This document shows, in pieces, positions 8,101 to 14,963 of a stretch of DNA of 21,894 bases (within the stretch, counting starts at the first letter, position 1; each line of letters starts with the position of its first letter). The translations under genes and the position numbers were made by a program. The notes under the pieces were generated by a model. The model saw nothing but the letters and a program-made list of their open reading frames with translations, was not told the DNA's origin and did no database searches. This stretch comes from Strigomonas culicis (Eukaryota > Euglenozoa > Kinetoplastea > Trypanosomatida > Trypanosomatidae): the NCBI GenBank assembly GCA_000482145.1, contig AUXH01000315.1, positions 1 through 21,894 of the forward strand, written 5' to 3'.

Positions 8101-8869
8101 GCCGCTCGAGGGCGACCTCTCGCCGATCTTGCAGTGGCACTACGACCGCCGGCTGAACCTGTACAAGAAGCGGCGCGCGCGGCAGCTGGGGCTGCTGGAG
8201 CACGACCTTGCCTGCCTCGAGTCCACGCGCAAGTTCGTGATGCACTTCCGGCAAGGCAAGATCGACTTCATGACCGCAACAGACGAGACGCTGCAGAAGG
8301 TGTGCGACCGCCTGCACCTGCAGAAGGTCGACGCCAAGTACGACTACATCCTGAAGAAGCCCATCACCTTCTTCACCAGGACGAATACCACCAAGCTGGA
8401 CGACGACATCAAGAAGCTGCAGGACAGCATCGAGGAAATGAAGAAGACGACGCCCACGAAGATGTGGCTGCGCGAGCTGGACCAGTTCGATAAGCTGTTC
8501 GAGGAGTACGAGCGCGTGCTCAACAACTCCATCCAGAAGGAGATGCGCGACAAGATGCCCGGTAAGGGGGAGCTCGTGCGGTCGCTGCAGGCCCCCGAGA
8601 TCGAGCTGGAGGTGTTGAAGGGCGTGAAGGAGCGCCCCATGCGCATCCAGGCCTACCAGCACGTGCCGCCGCCGCCGAGCAAGCGCAAGCCGCAGGATGG
8701 GATGGAGGGCGGCGGCGGCGCCGCGCGCACCGTCGGCAAGCGCCTGCGCAACGTAAAGGGGAAGCTGAAGGGCAAGAAGACGCGGCGCCGTGCGACGCGC
8801 ATGGTCGCCGACTTCGTGGGCAATCAGCTGCAGCGCGTCCTGCCGTACCTGCCGCGCTTCCTCTTCTAG
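5177..8869 (+). CDS. TOP2: Mitochondrial (kinetoplast) DNA topoisomerase II
   Basis: Predicted 1230-residue type IIA topoisomerase that passes one DNA duplex through another using ATP. In trypanosomatids the mitochondrial form decatenates and reattaches kinetoplast DNA minicircles. The GHKL ATPase has NDGAGIPI near residues 96-103, the ATP loop GRHGYGAK at 137-144, and a QSK switch-lysine motif with K356. The TOPRIM region has TEGDSAKALA (E440), PLRGKLLNV, and DQDADGSH with D517, D519 and D521. The DNA-cleaving tyrosine is Y775 in HAAPRYIFTKL. The overall sequence and length resemble the Crithidia kinetoplast enzyme more than the longer nuclear enzyme. No classical N-terminal presequence is obvious. 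The C-terminal tail is short: Pro/Gly-rich, then strongly basic (about 1165-1205), ending in a hydrophobic stretch. The start is the first ATG after the predicted splice site. The stop is TAG. I base the mitochondrial assignment on resemblance, not on a targeting signal. Confidence 0.95.
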   Translation: MTDPSKYKKLSPIDHVLLRPEMYVGSIETQPVSMFVFDPVKACMAWESMQVNHGLLKIVDEILLNSSDNINNAKGRRKMTFIKITMSDLGEITIENDGAGIPIVKNKEHKIYIPEMVFGHLLTSSNYDNDESSTTAGRHGYGAKLTNILSTQFSVLCRTEGKEFRMSWTDHMRKATAPRVSSCDKAESNLTRIKFMPDYAHFGFKNNQISLDMKRVLHKRIMDLAAMFPSIQVSINGVPFAFKSFDDYAGLYSIPSSDGQLPPKPFVHNSRNGSIAFVPQLNAGAKRIFGVVNGVVTHNGGTHCNAASDILTGTLDALSRTLKKDGKVVDANRVMRHFTILVFLIQSQPKFDSQSKARLVSTVTMPRVPKGELEQYLSSMPFLEAHVNSMSDQIAAELNKEMGAGKRLSSKSLISSITKLVDATSNKSDGKNIRTLIVTEGDSAKALALNSLSSDQKRFCGVFPLRGKLLNVRNNNLKRLKNCKELQDLFLALGLELGKTYRSLNELRYQRLLIMTDQDADGSHIKGLVINAFESLWPELLQRHQGYISLFSTPIVKIRPRGKNQDVLSFYSFKDFHKWQRAHPNVNYTAKYYKGLGTSTTAEGKEYFSNMEQNIMKLQVDPKDHKLLDSVFDSQEVEWRKDWMTKANAFNGDVDIDRSKKVLSIPDFVHKEMVHFALAGNARAIAHSVDGLKPSQRKILWALFKRGKAESAKVAQLSGYISEVSSFHHGEMSLQETIVKMAQNFTGGNNINLLVPEGQFGSRQQLGNDHAAPRYIFTKLSRFARVLFPEDDEPLLDYTEEEGTTTEPNHYVPIIPMLLCNGSVGIGFGFASNIPSYHPLDVSAVVRSMINGETAKQVVKRLVPWAVGFQGTVRRGPEGEFIAVGKYSAYKNNYIHVSELPWTTSIEAFRGHISNLANMDVVQRIADYSGANHIDIDLIVREGSVTTWSEVEADLALSQKIYINGTVFSPSGTLAPLEGDLSPILQWHYDRRLNLYKKRRARQLGLLEHDLACLESTRKFVMHFRQGKIDFMTATDETLQKVCDRLHLQKVDAKYDYILKKPITFFTRTNTTKLDDDIKKLQDSIEEMKKTTPTKMWLRELDQFDKLFEEYERVLNNSIQKEMRDKMPGKGELVRSLQAPEIELEVLKGVKERPMRIQAYQHVPPPPSKRKPQDGMEGGGGAARTVGKRLRNVKGKLKGKKTRRRATRMVADFVGNQLQRVLPYLPRFLF

Positions 8870-8890
8870 ACGGGATAGACCTTGTCTGCG

Positions 8891-8911
8891 TTTATTATTA
8901 TTATTATTATT
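8891..8911 (+). repeat. (TTA)n microsatellite
   Basis: About six to seven TTA units lie immediately downstream of the topoisomerase II stop codon, in the presumed 3' UTR. A shorter copy of the same repeat type occurs at about 9389-9400, just before the next gene. Confidence 0.7.
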
Positions 8912-9376
8912 TCTTTTTTTTTTCTCTTCTTTCAAGAGTTCGGTTTCTTTGTTTTGGAACAAAACCAATTATAATAATCACGCACATACATTTGTAAAAG
9001 AAAAAGAAAAGAGGAAGAACATCTTTTTTATTCTTTACGTAACATACATAATCTCATAGAAGTGAAGATAGGCATAGAGGGAACGAAATGAAGCACGCAC
9101 GGGAAAGATGGAATACTTTTGCCGTTGAAGTGTCTATTTGTATTACCACGACATAAATCGAGAAAAAAAATCTAAACATGAAAAGTAGGTGATTCGTACA
9201 CACGCCAAATAAGAAATTGTAAAACCTTTTTTTTTAGTTATATATTTATTCCTTATTGCACGCGCTGAGCCACTGTTCTTTCTCCACCCACACTATCTCT
9301 TCTTTTTTTTTTTTGATAGCCTACTGTGTGAACTCCTAATGTACATATAATCTGAGCGATACCAACAGCTTCAGTC

Positions 9377-9405
9377 TTTTTTTTTTTGTATTATTATTAT
9401 TCTAG
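9377..9405 (+). promoter_or_regulatory. Candidate trans-splice acceptor for the IQ-motif gene
   Basis: A T11 run at 9377-9387 is followed by a short TTA repeat and TTCTAG, with AG at 9404-9405. This leaves a 5' UTR of only 14 nt. The competing site (T run from 9303, AG at 9318-9319) would give about 100 nt but places an extra ATG at 9339 ahead of the gene, out of frame with it. That favours the proximal site. Confidence 0.45.
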
Positions 9406-9419
9406 TACGTTGTGATTTC

Positions 9420-12400
9420 ATGGATGTAAAGACAACGGAGTCCCGTCTCCACCACCTCCTCGCCTCCTACGACGACGATGATTGCGACGATGAAACCATC
9501 ATCGTCGACACCTTCTCCTTTGTGTACGCGACCCAGCAGCTGTGCGACACCCTCATCGCCAAGTCGCGCTTCATGGACGCGCAGCGGTGCATTCGGTTCT
9601 GCCGGTGCGCCATCCCTCTGGACCGCATGTACGTGAGCGCGCTCGGTGCCCGCGCGGCGCAGCAGGGCCGGCGCGCCGTGCGGCTCAACAAGGCGAACGG
9701 CGTCATGCTGCGCGCCATGAGCGACCGCACGATGCGGCAGCAGCGCGCGCTCGACGCGGCGAAGGAGCACGACGCGCAGTCCCACGCCGACACGGACCTG
9801 CGCGGCGCCACGAGCGTGTCTGACAGCCGCGCGGTCGGCGCGCCAGCCGCCACGCTGCCACGGCTGCAGCCGCTCGCGCCCGGCACGGCCGCGGCCCCGA
9901 CCCGCGCCGAGGATGGCACAGACCGGCGGCCGGACACGGAGTCCGCCGCGTGGCAGCTGCTGCAGGTGGTGGACGGGTACCCGCCGAGCCGCCGCGCCGC
10001 TCCCCTGCACCGGCAGGCGGCCGCCGCCGACCTTGAGCTGTCCTCCGAGTCGGACGGAGAGCAGAAGCTGAAGGACGAGGAGCAGCAGCAGCAGCAGCAG
10101 AAGGAAGCGGAGAAGAAGGAGATGCGGAAGAGGCCGCTGGCGCCGCCCCGCTCGCTGCCGCTGGTCGTGGACGTGCCGGAGGGGAAGGCGGGGTCGCCGT
10201 ACGTCGCTCCCCTCTCGTCGCTGCTCACCGCGTACCTCTCGCCGACGCAGGCGGCGCACAGCACGCCGTTGTTTCCCTCGCTGATCTCCGCGCGGCAGAG
10301 CATGACGGCGGCGCCGCCGGGCGTGGGCGAAACCATCCAGGACCGCACGCGGCGCCTCGGCACGCACTACCGCCGGATGCAGCAGGCGCAGAAGCGGGAG
10401 ATGGTCCGGCGGCACCTGGGCCTCAAGGCCACGGCGCGCTCCTCCGCCATGGGCGACAGCATGCTCAGCAACAGCCAGTCGACTACGCTCCTCTCGCCGG
10501 CGTCGGGGCCGCTGCAGCCGCCGCCGCGCTCGCCGCAGCCGCCGCACGACGAGAAGCTCAGCTCCTTCCGCCGGGCCGTGGCGTCCTTCCACCTCGGGGG
10601 CGGCAGTAGGACCTCCACCCTGTCGCACAGCGCGAGCGTTTCGGCGCGCCTGGCCATGGCGCTGGACCGCGCGCCGACCGCGCAGGCCATCGAGACCGTG
10701 TCCGCCTTCATGAAGCGCACCCTCGCGGAGGGCGAGGCGAGCTCCTCCACGGACGACGTGGTGCCGACGCGCGCGACGCTGTCGGACGACACGGCGGCCG
10801 CGCTGGCGAGCATCGAGCGCACCTACGCGGAGGACCGGCGGAGGAACGCCCTCATGATCCAGCAGCTGCGCCAGTGCCTCGCCCCCTTCGAGGGCCCGGC
10901 GCGCCCCAGCACGGCCGCGTCGAGCGACCGGGGCACCCCCTTCAAGCTGTCGCCGCGCAGGCCGGCCAGCGGCCGCGCGGGGCCCCCCCTGGCACCCGTC
11001 GCCGGCGGCCGCGTGAGCGCGATGCCGTCGCACGAGAGCGTCACGGTCCGCGTGGCGCGGCCCAGCGAGGTGGCGCTGCGGCCCGCGCCACGCACGATGC
11101 ACACACTCACGCTCGTGGACGAGGCGGACCCGCCGCCGCCCCAGCCGGCCGCGCCGGGGCCGCCGGCCGCGCGCTCGGCCGGCACCGTCGCGGACCTCGT
11201 GTCGGCGGACGACCCCTTCGTCTTCCACGACCGCGTGCAGCAGCTTGTCGTGCGCCACCTGGACGAGGCGGGCGCGGCGCGGCTCCTCGGCGACGCGGCG
11301 GCCGACGGCCCGCTCCCGCGCGCGGCGGCCGACGCCGGTGCCTTCGCGCGGACGCGGGGGCCGCTGCGGCTGTACGGCCGCGTGCTGCCGCGGCGCACGG
11401 ACCGCGTGCTGCGCGACATAGCGGCCGCGAAGGCGCGCGCCTTCGCGGACGCCCAGGCGGCGGAGGCGCTGGGCTCTCCGCCGGGGTCGCCGTCGTGCCC
11501 GCGGCTGTCGGTCACGATGCTGTCGGCGGACCGGTCGCTCGACGTGAGCCTCTGCGCGGGCGCCACGGCGCACGTGCCGGCGCTGTCGGAGCTGCAGGCC
11601 CACGAGCAGGACTGGACGACCCTCCCGCCGCGCGTGCTGGCGAGCTGCCTGCCGCTGCAGCTCGCGGCGCGGCGGCTGCAGCGGGTGTGGCGGGGCTGCG
11701 CGGCGCGCGCGGTGTACCACGACCGCCTTGCGCGGGTGCGGCAGCGGTGCGCGCTGGAGGAGCGGCGGCACGCGGCCGTGGCCGTGCTGCAGCGCGCGGC
11801 GCGGCGCCGGCTCGCGGTGCGGGAGCTGCGGCAGCGGCAGGAGCGGCGGGACCTGATCCTGGCGCAGCGCGTGCACGCGGAGAACAGCGCGCCGCGCACG
11901 GCGGCCAGTCGGCGCGCCTTCAGCGTCTCGCAGGCGAAGCGGCTCTCGCGGCGCATCACGACCACCGTCGACGCGGGCGCCGCCGCGACACCGCGCCACG
12001 CCGCGTTCGAGCTGCCGCGCAACCTCCCCTTCGCGCAGGTGGCGCTGCTCGCCCGGCTGCAGGAGCGCATCGCGGCCGCGACCATCGCGCGGCACTACCG
12101 CGCCTACCGCGCGGCGCAGCTGCAGCGCGCCGTCCACGAGACGGAGATGCTGATGCGGCGCGTCACGCAGCGCATCGACACCGCGCGGCTGCACCAGACG
12201 GTGTTCGGCGCGAGCCACCGCGGCAGCAACAGTCGCAGCGGCAACAGCGTCGAGGAGGAGGCCTTGGCGAAGCGGCACTCGTCGGCCGCGTCCGAGCGGC
12301 CGAGTCGGTTGGACCTGCCGCCGCTGGACCGCTTCACCGGCGACGTGTACCAGAAGTACGTCGCGCGCGTCGAGGCGGAGCGCGACGGCGGCAGCTTGCT

Positions 12401-13001
12401 CTTCGTCACGTGGGAGCACGTCAGCCAGCGCGAGCTCGAGGCGATCCGCGCCGGCCGCGAGGCGGAGCTGCGGCGGCAGCAGCGCGCCGCGGAGGAAGGG
12501 CGGCAGCGCCAGGCGCAGGCAGAGAAGCTGCTCGAGGCGCGCCGCTGCGAGGCCGTGCTGCTGCTGCAGCGCGTGGGCCGCGGCTACCTGCGGCGCTCCT
12601 GGGTCGGCCAGCTGCGGCAGTACGTGGGCGGCGGCGAGCAGCAGCTGCGCCAGAGCGCGCGCGTCTTCTCCGACAGCCGCAGCGGCTCCACACAGCAGTG
12701 GCTGCTGGTGGAACTGTCCATGCGGCTGGGGCTGCAGCCGACGGCGCAGGAGGGGGCGGCGCGCGTCCTGCTGGACACCACGATGGACCACATCACCGCC
12801 CTCGTGGAGCAGCGCCACCCGAGCTGGTTCTCCGCCCCGTCGCGGCACGTCATACGGCGCTCGATCGACATTGTGCAGTCTTTTGTGCTCGCGCGGGTGA
12901 GTATGGAGGTGGCGTTCATGCGGTACCTGAACTACTACGCCGCGAAGATACAGAGGGCGTGGCGGAGCTTTCGAGAAAGGTGGTACGAGGCGCGACGGTG
13001 A
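9420..13001 (+). CDS. Hypothetical protein with five IQ-like (calmodulin-binding) motifs
   Basis: Predicted 1193-residue protein I do not recognise as a named family. Five IQ-like motifs are visible: L753-Q754 (LQRVWRG..AR, near consensus), L790-Q791 (degenerate), I889 (degenerate), L1049-Q1050 (LQRVGRGYLRR, near consensus) and I1177-Q1178 (IQRAWRSFRER) at the extreme C-terminus. IQ motifs commonly bind calmodulin or calmodulin-like light chains; in trypanosomatids many such proteins are flagellar or cytoskeletal, so that location is only a guess. Residues 1-60 contain an acidic patch and a Cys-rich stretch. The middle is Pro/Ala/Ser-rich and probably disordered, with a six-Gln run at 222-227. 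Residues about 1000-1060 are charged and probably helical. There is no myosin motor, kinase domain or transmembrane segment. The start is the only ATG compatible with the proximal splice acceptor. The stop is TGA. Confidence 0.85.
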   Translation: MDVKTTESRLHHLLASYDDDDCDDETIIVDTFSFVYATQQLCDTLIAKSRFMDAQRCIRFCRCAIPLDRMYVSALGARAAQQGRRAVRLNKANGVMLRAMSDRTMRQQRALDAAKEHDAQSHADTDLRGATSVSDSRAVGAPAATLPRLQPLAPGTAAAPTRAEDGTDRRPDTESAAWQLLQVVDGYPPSRRAAPLHRQAAAADLELSSESDGEQKLKDEEQQQQQQKEAEKKEMRKRPLAPPRSLPLVVDVPEGKAGSPYVAPLSSLLTAYLSPTQAAHSTPLFPSLISARQSMTAAPPGVGETIQDRTRRLGTHYRRMQQAQKREMVRRHLGLKATARSSAMGDSMLSNSQSTTLLSPASGPLQPPPRSPQPPHDEKLSSFRRAVASFHLGGGSRTSTLSHSASVSARLAMALDRAPTAQAIETVSAFMKRTLAEGEASSSTDDVVPTRATLSDDTAAALASIERTYAEDRRRNALMIQQLRQCLAPFEGPARPSTAASSDRGTPFKLSPRRPASGRAGPPLAPVAGGRVSAMPSHESVTVRVARPSEVALRPAPRTMHTLTLVDEADPPPPQPAAPGPPAARSAGTVADLVSADDPFVFHDRVQQLVVRHLDEAGAARLLGDAAADGPLPRAAADAGAFARTRGPLRLYGRVLPRRTDRVLRDIAAAKARAFADAQAAEALGSPPGSPSCPRLSVTMLSADRSLDVSLCAGATAHVPALSELQAHEQDWTTLPPRVLASCLPLQLAARRLQRVWRGCAARAVYHDRLARVRQRCALEERRHAAVAVLQRAARRRLAVRELRQRQERRDLILAQRVHAENSAPRTAASRRAFSVSQAKRLSRRITTTVDAGAAATPRHAAFELPRNLPFAQVALLARLQERIAAATIARHYRAYRAAQLQRAVHETEMLMRRVTQRIDTARLHQTVFGASHRGSNSRSGNSVEEEALAKRHSSAASERPSRLDLPPLDRFTGDVYQKYVARVEAERDGGSLLFVTWEHVSQRELEAIRAGREAELRRQQRAAEEGRQRQAQAEKLLEARRCEAVLLLQRVGRGYLRRSWVGQLRQYVGGGEQQLRQSARVFSDSRSGSTQQWLLVELSMRLGLQPTAQEGAARVLLDTTMDHITALVEQRHPSWFSAPSRHVIRRSIDIVQSFVLARVSMEVAFMRYLNYYAAKIQRAWRSFRERWYEARR
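10083..10100 (+). repeat. (CAG)6 trinucleotide repeat coding poly-Gln
   Basis: Six pure CAG codons encode Q222-Q227 of the IQ-motif protein, flanked by Glu- and Lys-rich residues. A pure CAG run can vary in length between strains. Confidence 0.85.
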
Positions 13002-13009
13002 GGTGGTGA

Positions 13010-13020
13010 GGGGGGGGGGG
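13010..13020 (+). repeat. G11 homopolymer after the IQ-gene stop
   Basis: Eleven consecutive G residues lie eight bases after the TGA stop of the IQ-motif gene, in a GGTGGTGAG context. It is the only long G run in the spacers, which otherwise carry A and T runs. It could form a G-quadruplex-like structure in RNA or reflect length slippage. Confidence 0.8.
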
Positions 13021-13257
13021 AATCTGTAGTGGGGAGACAGCTCTTAGACGCACGCTCCACTTTAGACGATTCGCTTCACTGTATGATAGTACACTTGCAA
13101 CCTGTCAAGTATACGCATTTAGAAAAAAAAAGATGCTATGTATACATGTTTGCTTCATTTATGAATCCAGAAAAAAAAACAGACACTAAATCAAAACGTT
13201 TCAGTTTTCATCATTGTCGTCTATTCTACTGTATGCACTTTTATTCTTCCCCAAAAC

Positions 13258-13334
13258 GTTTTTTTAATTATCTCTCCCTTTTTCTATTTCTTTCTACTTT
13301 TGTGTTTTCTTTTTGCACTTGTTGCTTTGCCTAG
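13258..13334 (+). promoter_or_regulatory. Candidate trans-splice acceptor for the zinc-finger gene
   Basis: About 70 bases of strongly pyrimidine-rich sequence end in TTTGCCTAG, with AG at 13333-13334. This is one of the clearest acceptors in the window. The predicted 5' UTR is 122 nt and contains no ATG before 13457, which supports that start. Confidence 0.7.
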
Positions 13335-13456
13335 CAAGCGCGGAGCGTGAGAAACGTCATTAGTAGTTACCGACCGTGGTGGTGTCCCGCGACGCTCTGG
13401 TATCCTCTCGGAAGAGAAGGTGATTGATTCGTCAATAAGAGAAGAGGCGGAATCGT

Positions 13457-14674
13457 ATGTTTCGGCACCGGGCGCTGCGCCTCGCCGTGGTCGCCTCCAA
13501 CGCGACGCGCATCTCGACGGACGGATCGCTGCGACCGCCATATGCCACCGACGGCGGCAGCATCCCTGTCTACTCGATGGTGCACGGCCTCATCCAGAAG
13601 CGCTTCTGGGTCTTCCGCAACGCGAGCTGGTGCGACCTCTGCAAGGAACCGGTCGCGCTGTGGGTGAACCACATGGGCCGCAAGGACCACGCACTGATGG
13701 ACCAGCACTACAGCGCCCTCGTCGAGTTCCCGCGGCGGTGGAACCCGGAGGCGCTGCTGGGCGGCTTCGCGGCCGCCCTCGGCGTCGACATAGGCGCCTA
13801 CCAGCGGCACTACGCCCACGTGGACCACGCGCGGCGCGTGGAGCTTTACGCGATGCTGCGGGAGCTGGAGCGGGAGGGCATGCTCTTCTTTGGGGACCCG
13901 CGCCAGACCTTCCTCGCGCGGCAGCAGGGCGGGCTGCGCGGGCTTGACCACCAGGGCGCGCTGGTGCTGCACCGCTACCTCATGGGCCCCTTTATGCGGC
14001 TGTACCCCGACGGCCACATCCAGGACTACTCCAACCTACTCGACTTCGTGTCGTGTTCGTATAACATGGAAACAGTGTACGACCTCTGCGCGATGCACAC
14101 GCTGGACACGATCGCGATCAAGTCCAACATCCGCCCCAGCTCGCCCGTCGCGATGGGCCTCGGCGGCGCCGCCGCGTCGGCGAGCGCGGGCTCCGGCTTC
14201 GAGCAGCAGGCGGTCGCCGGCGCCGAGGAGCGGTCGAAGGAGGAGGAGGCGGAGGCCTTCTCGCGCAAGGCGGTGTTCGTGCGGCAGATCATGGGGCAGC
14301 TGCGGTGGCTGACGCTGCCGGAGCAGGCACACCCCGCGGGGTACACCTTCCCGCCGTACACCATCACCCTCGGCGAGATCTGTCTGAAGGCGCTCATTGT
14401 GGAGATCATCATGGCGCGGCTCTGCGAGTACATGGTGCGCGCGGAGCCCGTCTGGCGCGACTTCGGCTACGAGCGCAAGCGCATCGACGCGCGGCAGATG
14501 GGCGACGGCGCGGACGTGCTGCCCACGCCCATCCACTACGCGTATCGCCCCATGTCCCCCAAGATGGATGACCTCTACAGCACCCACGAGGGCAAGATGG
14601 AGGAGGAGCTGCGCCAGACCATGCGGCGGAAGGAGATCCTCATCCCAGAGGCATTGAGGGCGCAAAGGGAATGA
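13457..14674 (+). CDS. Probable mitochondrial protein with a U1-like C2H2 zinc finger
   Basis: Predicted 405-residue protein of uncertain family. The first 20 residues are rich in Arg and Ala with no acidic residue, as in a mitochondrial presequence. A zinc-finger-like pattern follows: C59-x2-C62-x9-H72-x5-H78, with the second His preceded by MGRKD, similar to the U1/matrin type of C2H2 finger. The rest is mainly helical with many aromatic residues and an Ala/Ser/Glu-rich linker around residues 235-275. Trypanosomatid editosome proteins KREPB4-KREPB8 carry N-terminal U1-like fingers and are of similar size, so membership there is possible. I could not see a clear RNase III signature, however, and a mitoribosome or assembly protein is an equal alternative. 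The gap between Cys and His pairs is shorter than usual. The start is the first ATG after the splice acceptor; the stop is TGA. Confidence 0.75.
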   Translation: MFRHRALRLAVVASNATRISTDGSLRPPYATDGGSIPVYSMVHGLIQKRFWVFRNASWCDLCKEPVALWVNHMGRKDHALMDQHYSALVEFPRRWNPEALLGGFAAALGVDIGAYQRHYAHVDHARRVELYAMLRELEREGMLFFGDPRQTFLARQQGGLRGLDHQGALVLHRYLMGPFMRLYPDGHIQDYSNLLDFVSCSYNMETVYDLCAMHTLDTIAIKSNIRPSSPVAMGLGGAAASASAGSGFEQQAVAGAEERSKEEEAEAFSRKAVFVRQIMGQLRWLTLPEQAHPAGYTFPPYTITLGEICLKALIVEIIMARLCEYMVRAEPVWRDFGYERKRIDARQMGDGADVLPTPIHYAYRPMSPKMDDLYSTHEGKMEEELRQTMRRKEILIPEALRAQRE

Positions 14675-14963
14675 GAGCGGGGAGGACAGGGGTGCCGCAG
14701 CAAGCACCCTCGCGGTGTTGGATATGGTTACTCTCAGACTTTGTATATTCTTTCTTACACATCTAACAATGAAAGTGTATATAGGTATGTATGTTTGTAT
14801 CATAATAGGAAAACACATAGTGTATTCGATGGAGTCTTTTTGTTGAATTGCATGACTGCCACGCATCGCCTTCCTTTCCCTTTTCTTTATTCTGCGTCTT
14901 CACACTACAGCGCACGTACATACACAAATACCGAAATTAATAGATAGATCGAGATAGCGCGCG
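14675..14963 (+). promoter_or_regulatory. Spacer with candidate trans-splice acceptor for the CorA gene
   Basis: This short spacer contains a pyrimidine-rich segment at about 14869-14906 followed by ACACTACAG, with AG at 14909-14910. The predicted 5' UTR is 53 nt with no ATG before 14964. The earlier part is mixed AT-rich sequence with no recognisable gene. Confidence 0.6.

Larger units (their letters stand above)
8870..9419 (+). other. Intergenic spacer between TOP2 and the IQ-motif gene
   Basis: An AT-rich spacer of 550 bases with no recognisable gene or structural RNA. It begins with a (TTA)n run at about 8891-8911, then a T-rich/TC-rich block. A-rich patches lie around 8996-9016 and 9161-9172, and T runs lie at about 9226-9235, 9303-9314 and 9377-9387. 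A second short TTA repeat lies just before the splice acceptor of the next gene. Confidence 0.6.
13002..13456 (+). other. Intergenic spacer between the IQ-motif and zinc-finger genes
   Basis: A spacer of 455 bases. It opens with a G11 homopolymer (13010-13020) right after the IQ-gene stop, then AT-rich sequence with A runs. A long pyrimidine tract follows at about 13258-13331. A possible 101-codon open frame at 13029-13334 has AT-rich, T-dominated content typical of non-coding sequence here and runs through the splice acceptor, so I do not call it a gene. Confidence 0.6.

Noticed and set aside
5957..8968. An open frame of about 1003 codons on the - strand, opposite topoisomerase II
   Set aside because: The sense strand encodes an unmistakable topoisomerase II across the same bases. 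The antisense product is compositionally biased and matches nothing I recognise.
9402..12848. An open frame of about 1148 codons on the - strand, opposite the IQ-motif gene
   Set aside because: It is a by-product of the GC-rich third positions of the sense gene, with few stop codons on the complement. Its product is low-complexity Arg/Ala/His/Leu sequence with no domain, and it runs against the direction of all other genes.
10874..13009. A 711-codon + strand frame overlapping the IQ-motif gene
   Set aside because: The product is an Ala/Gly/Arg-rich string typical of a shifted frame in GC-rich DNA. The IQ motifs occur only in the main frame.
13029..13334. A 101-codon + strand open frame before the zinc-finger gene
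   Set aside because: It is AT-rich with a Phe/Ser-dominated product and spans the polypyrimidine tract and splice acceptor of the next gene, so it is almost certainly non-coding.
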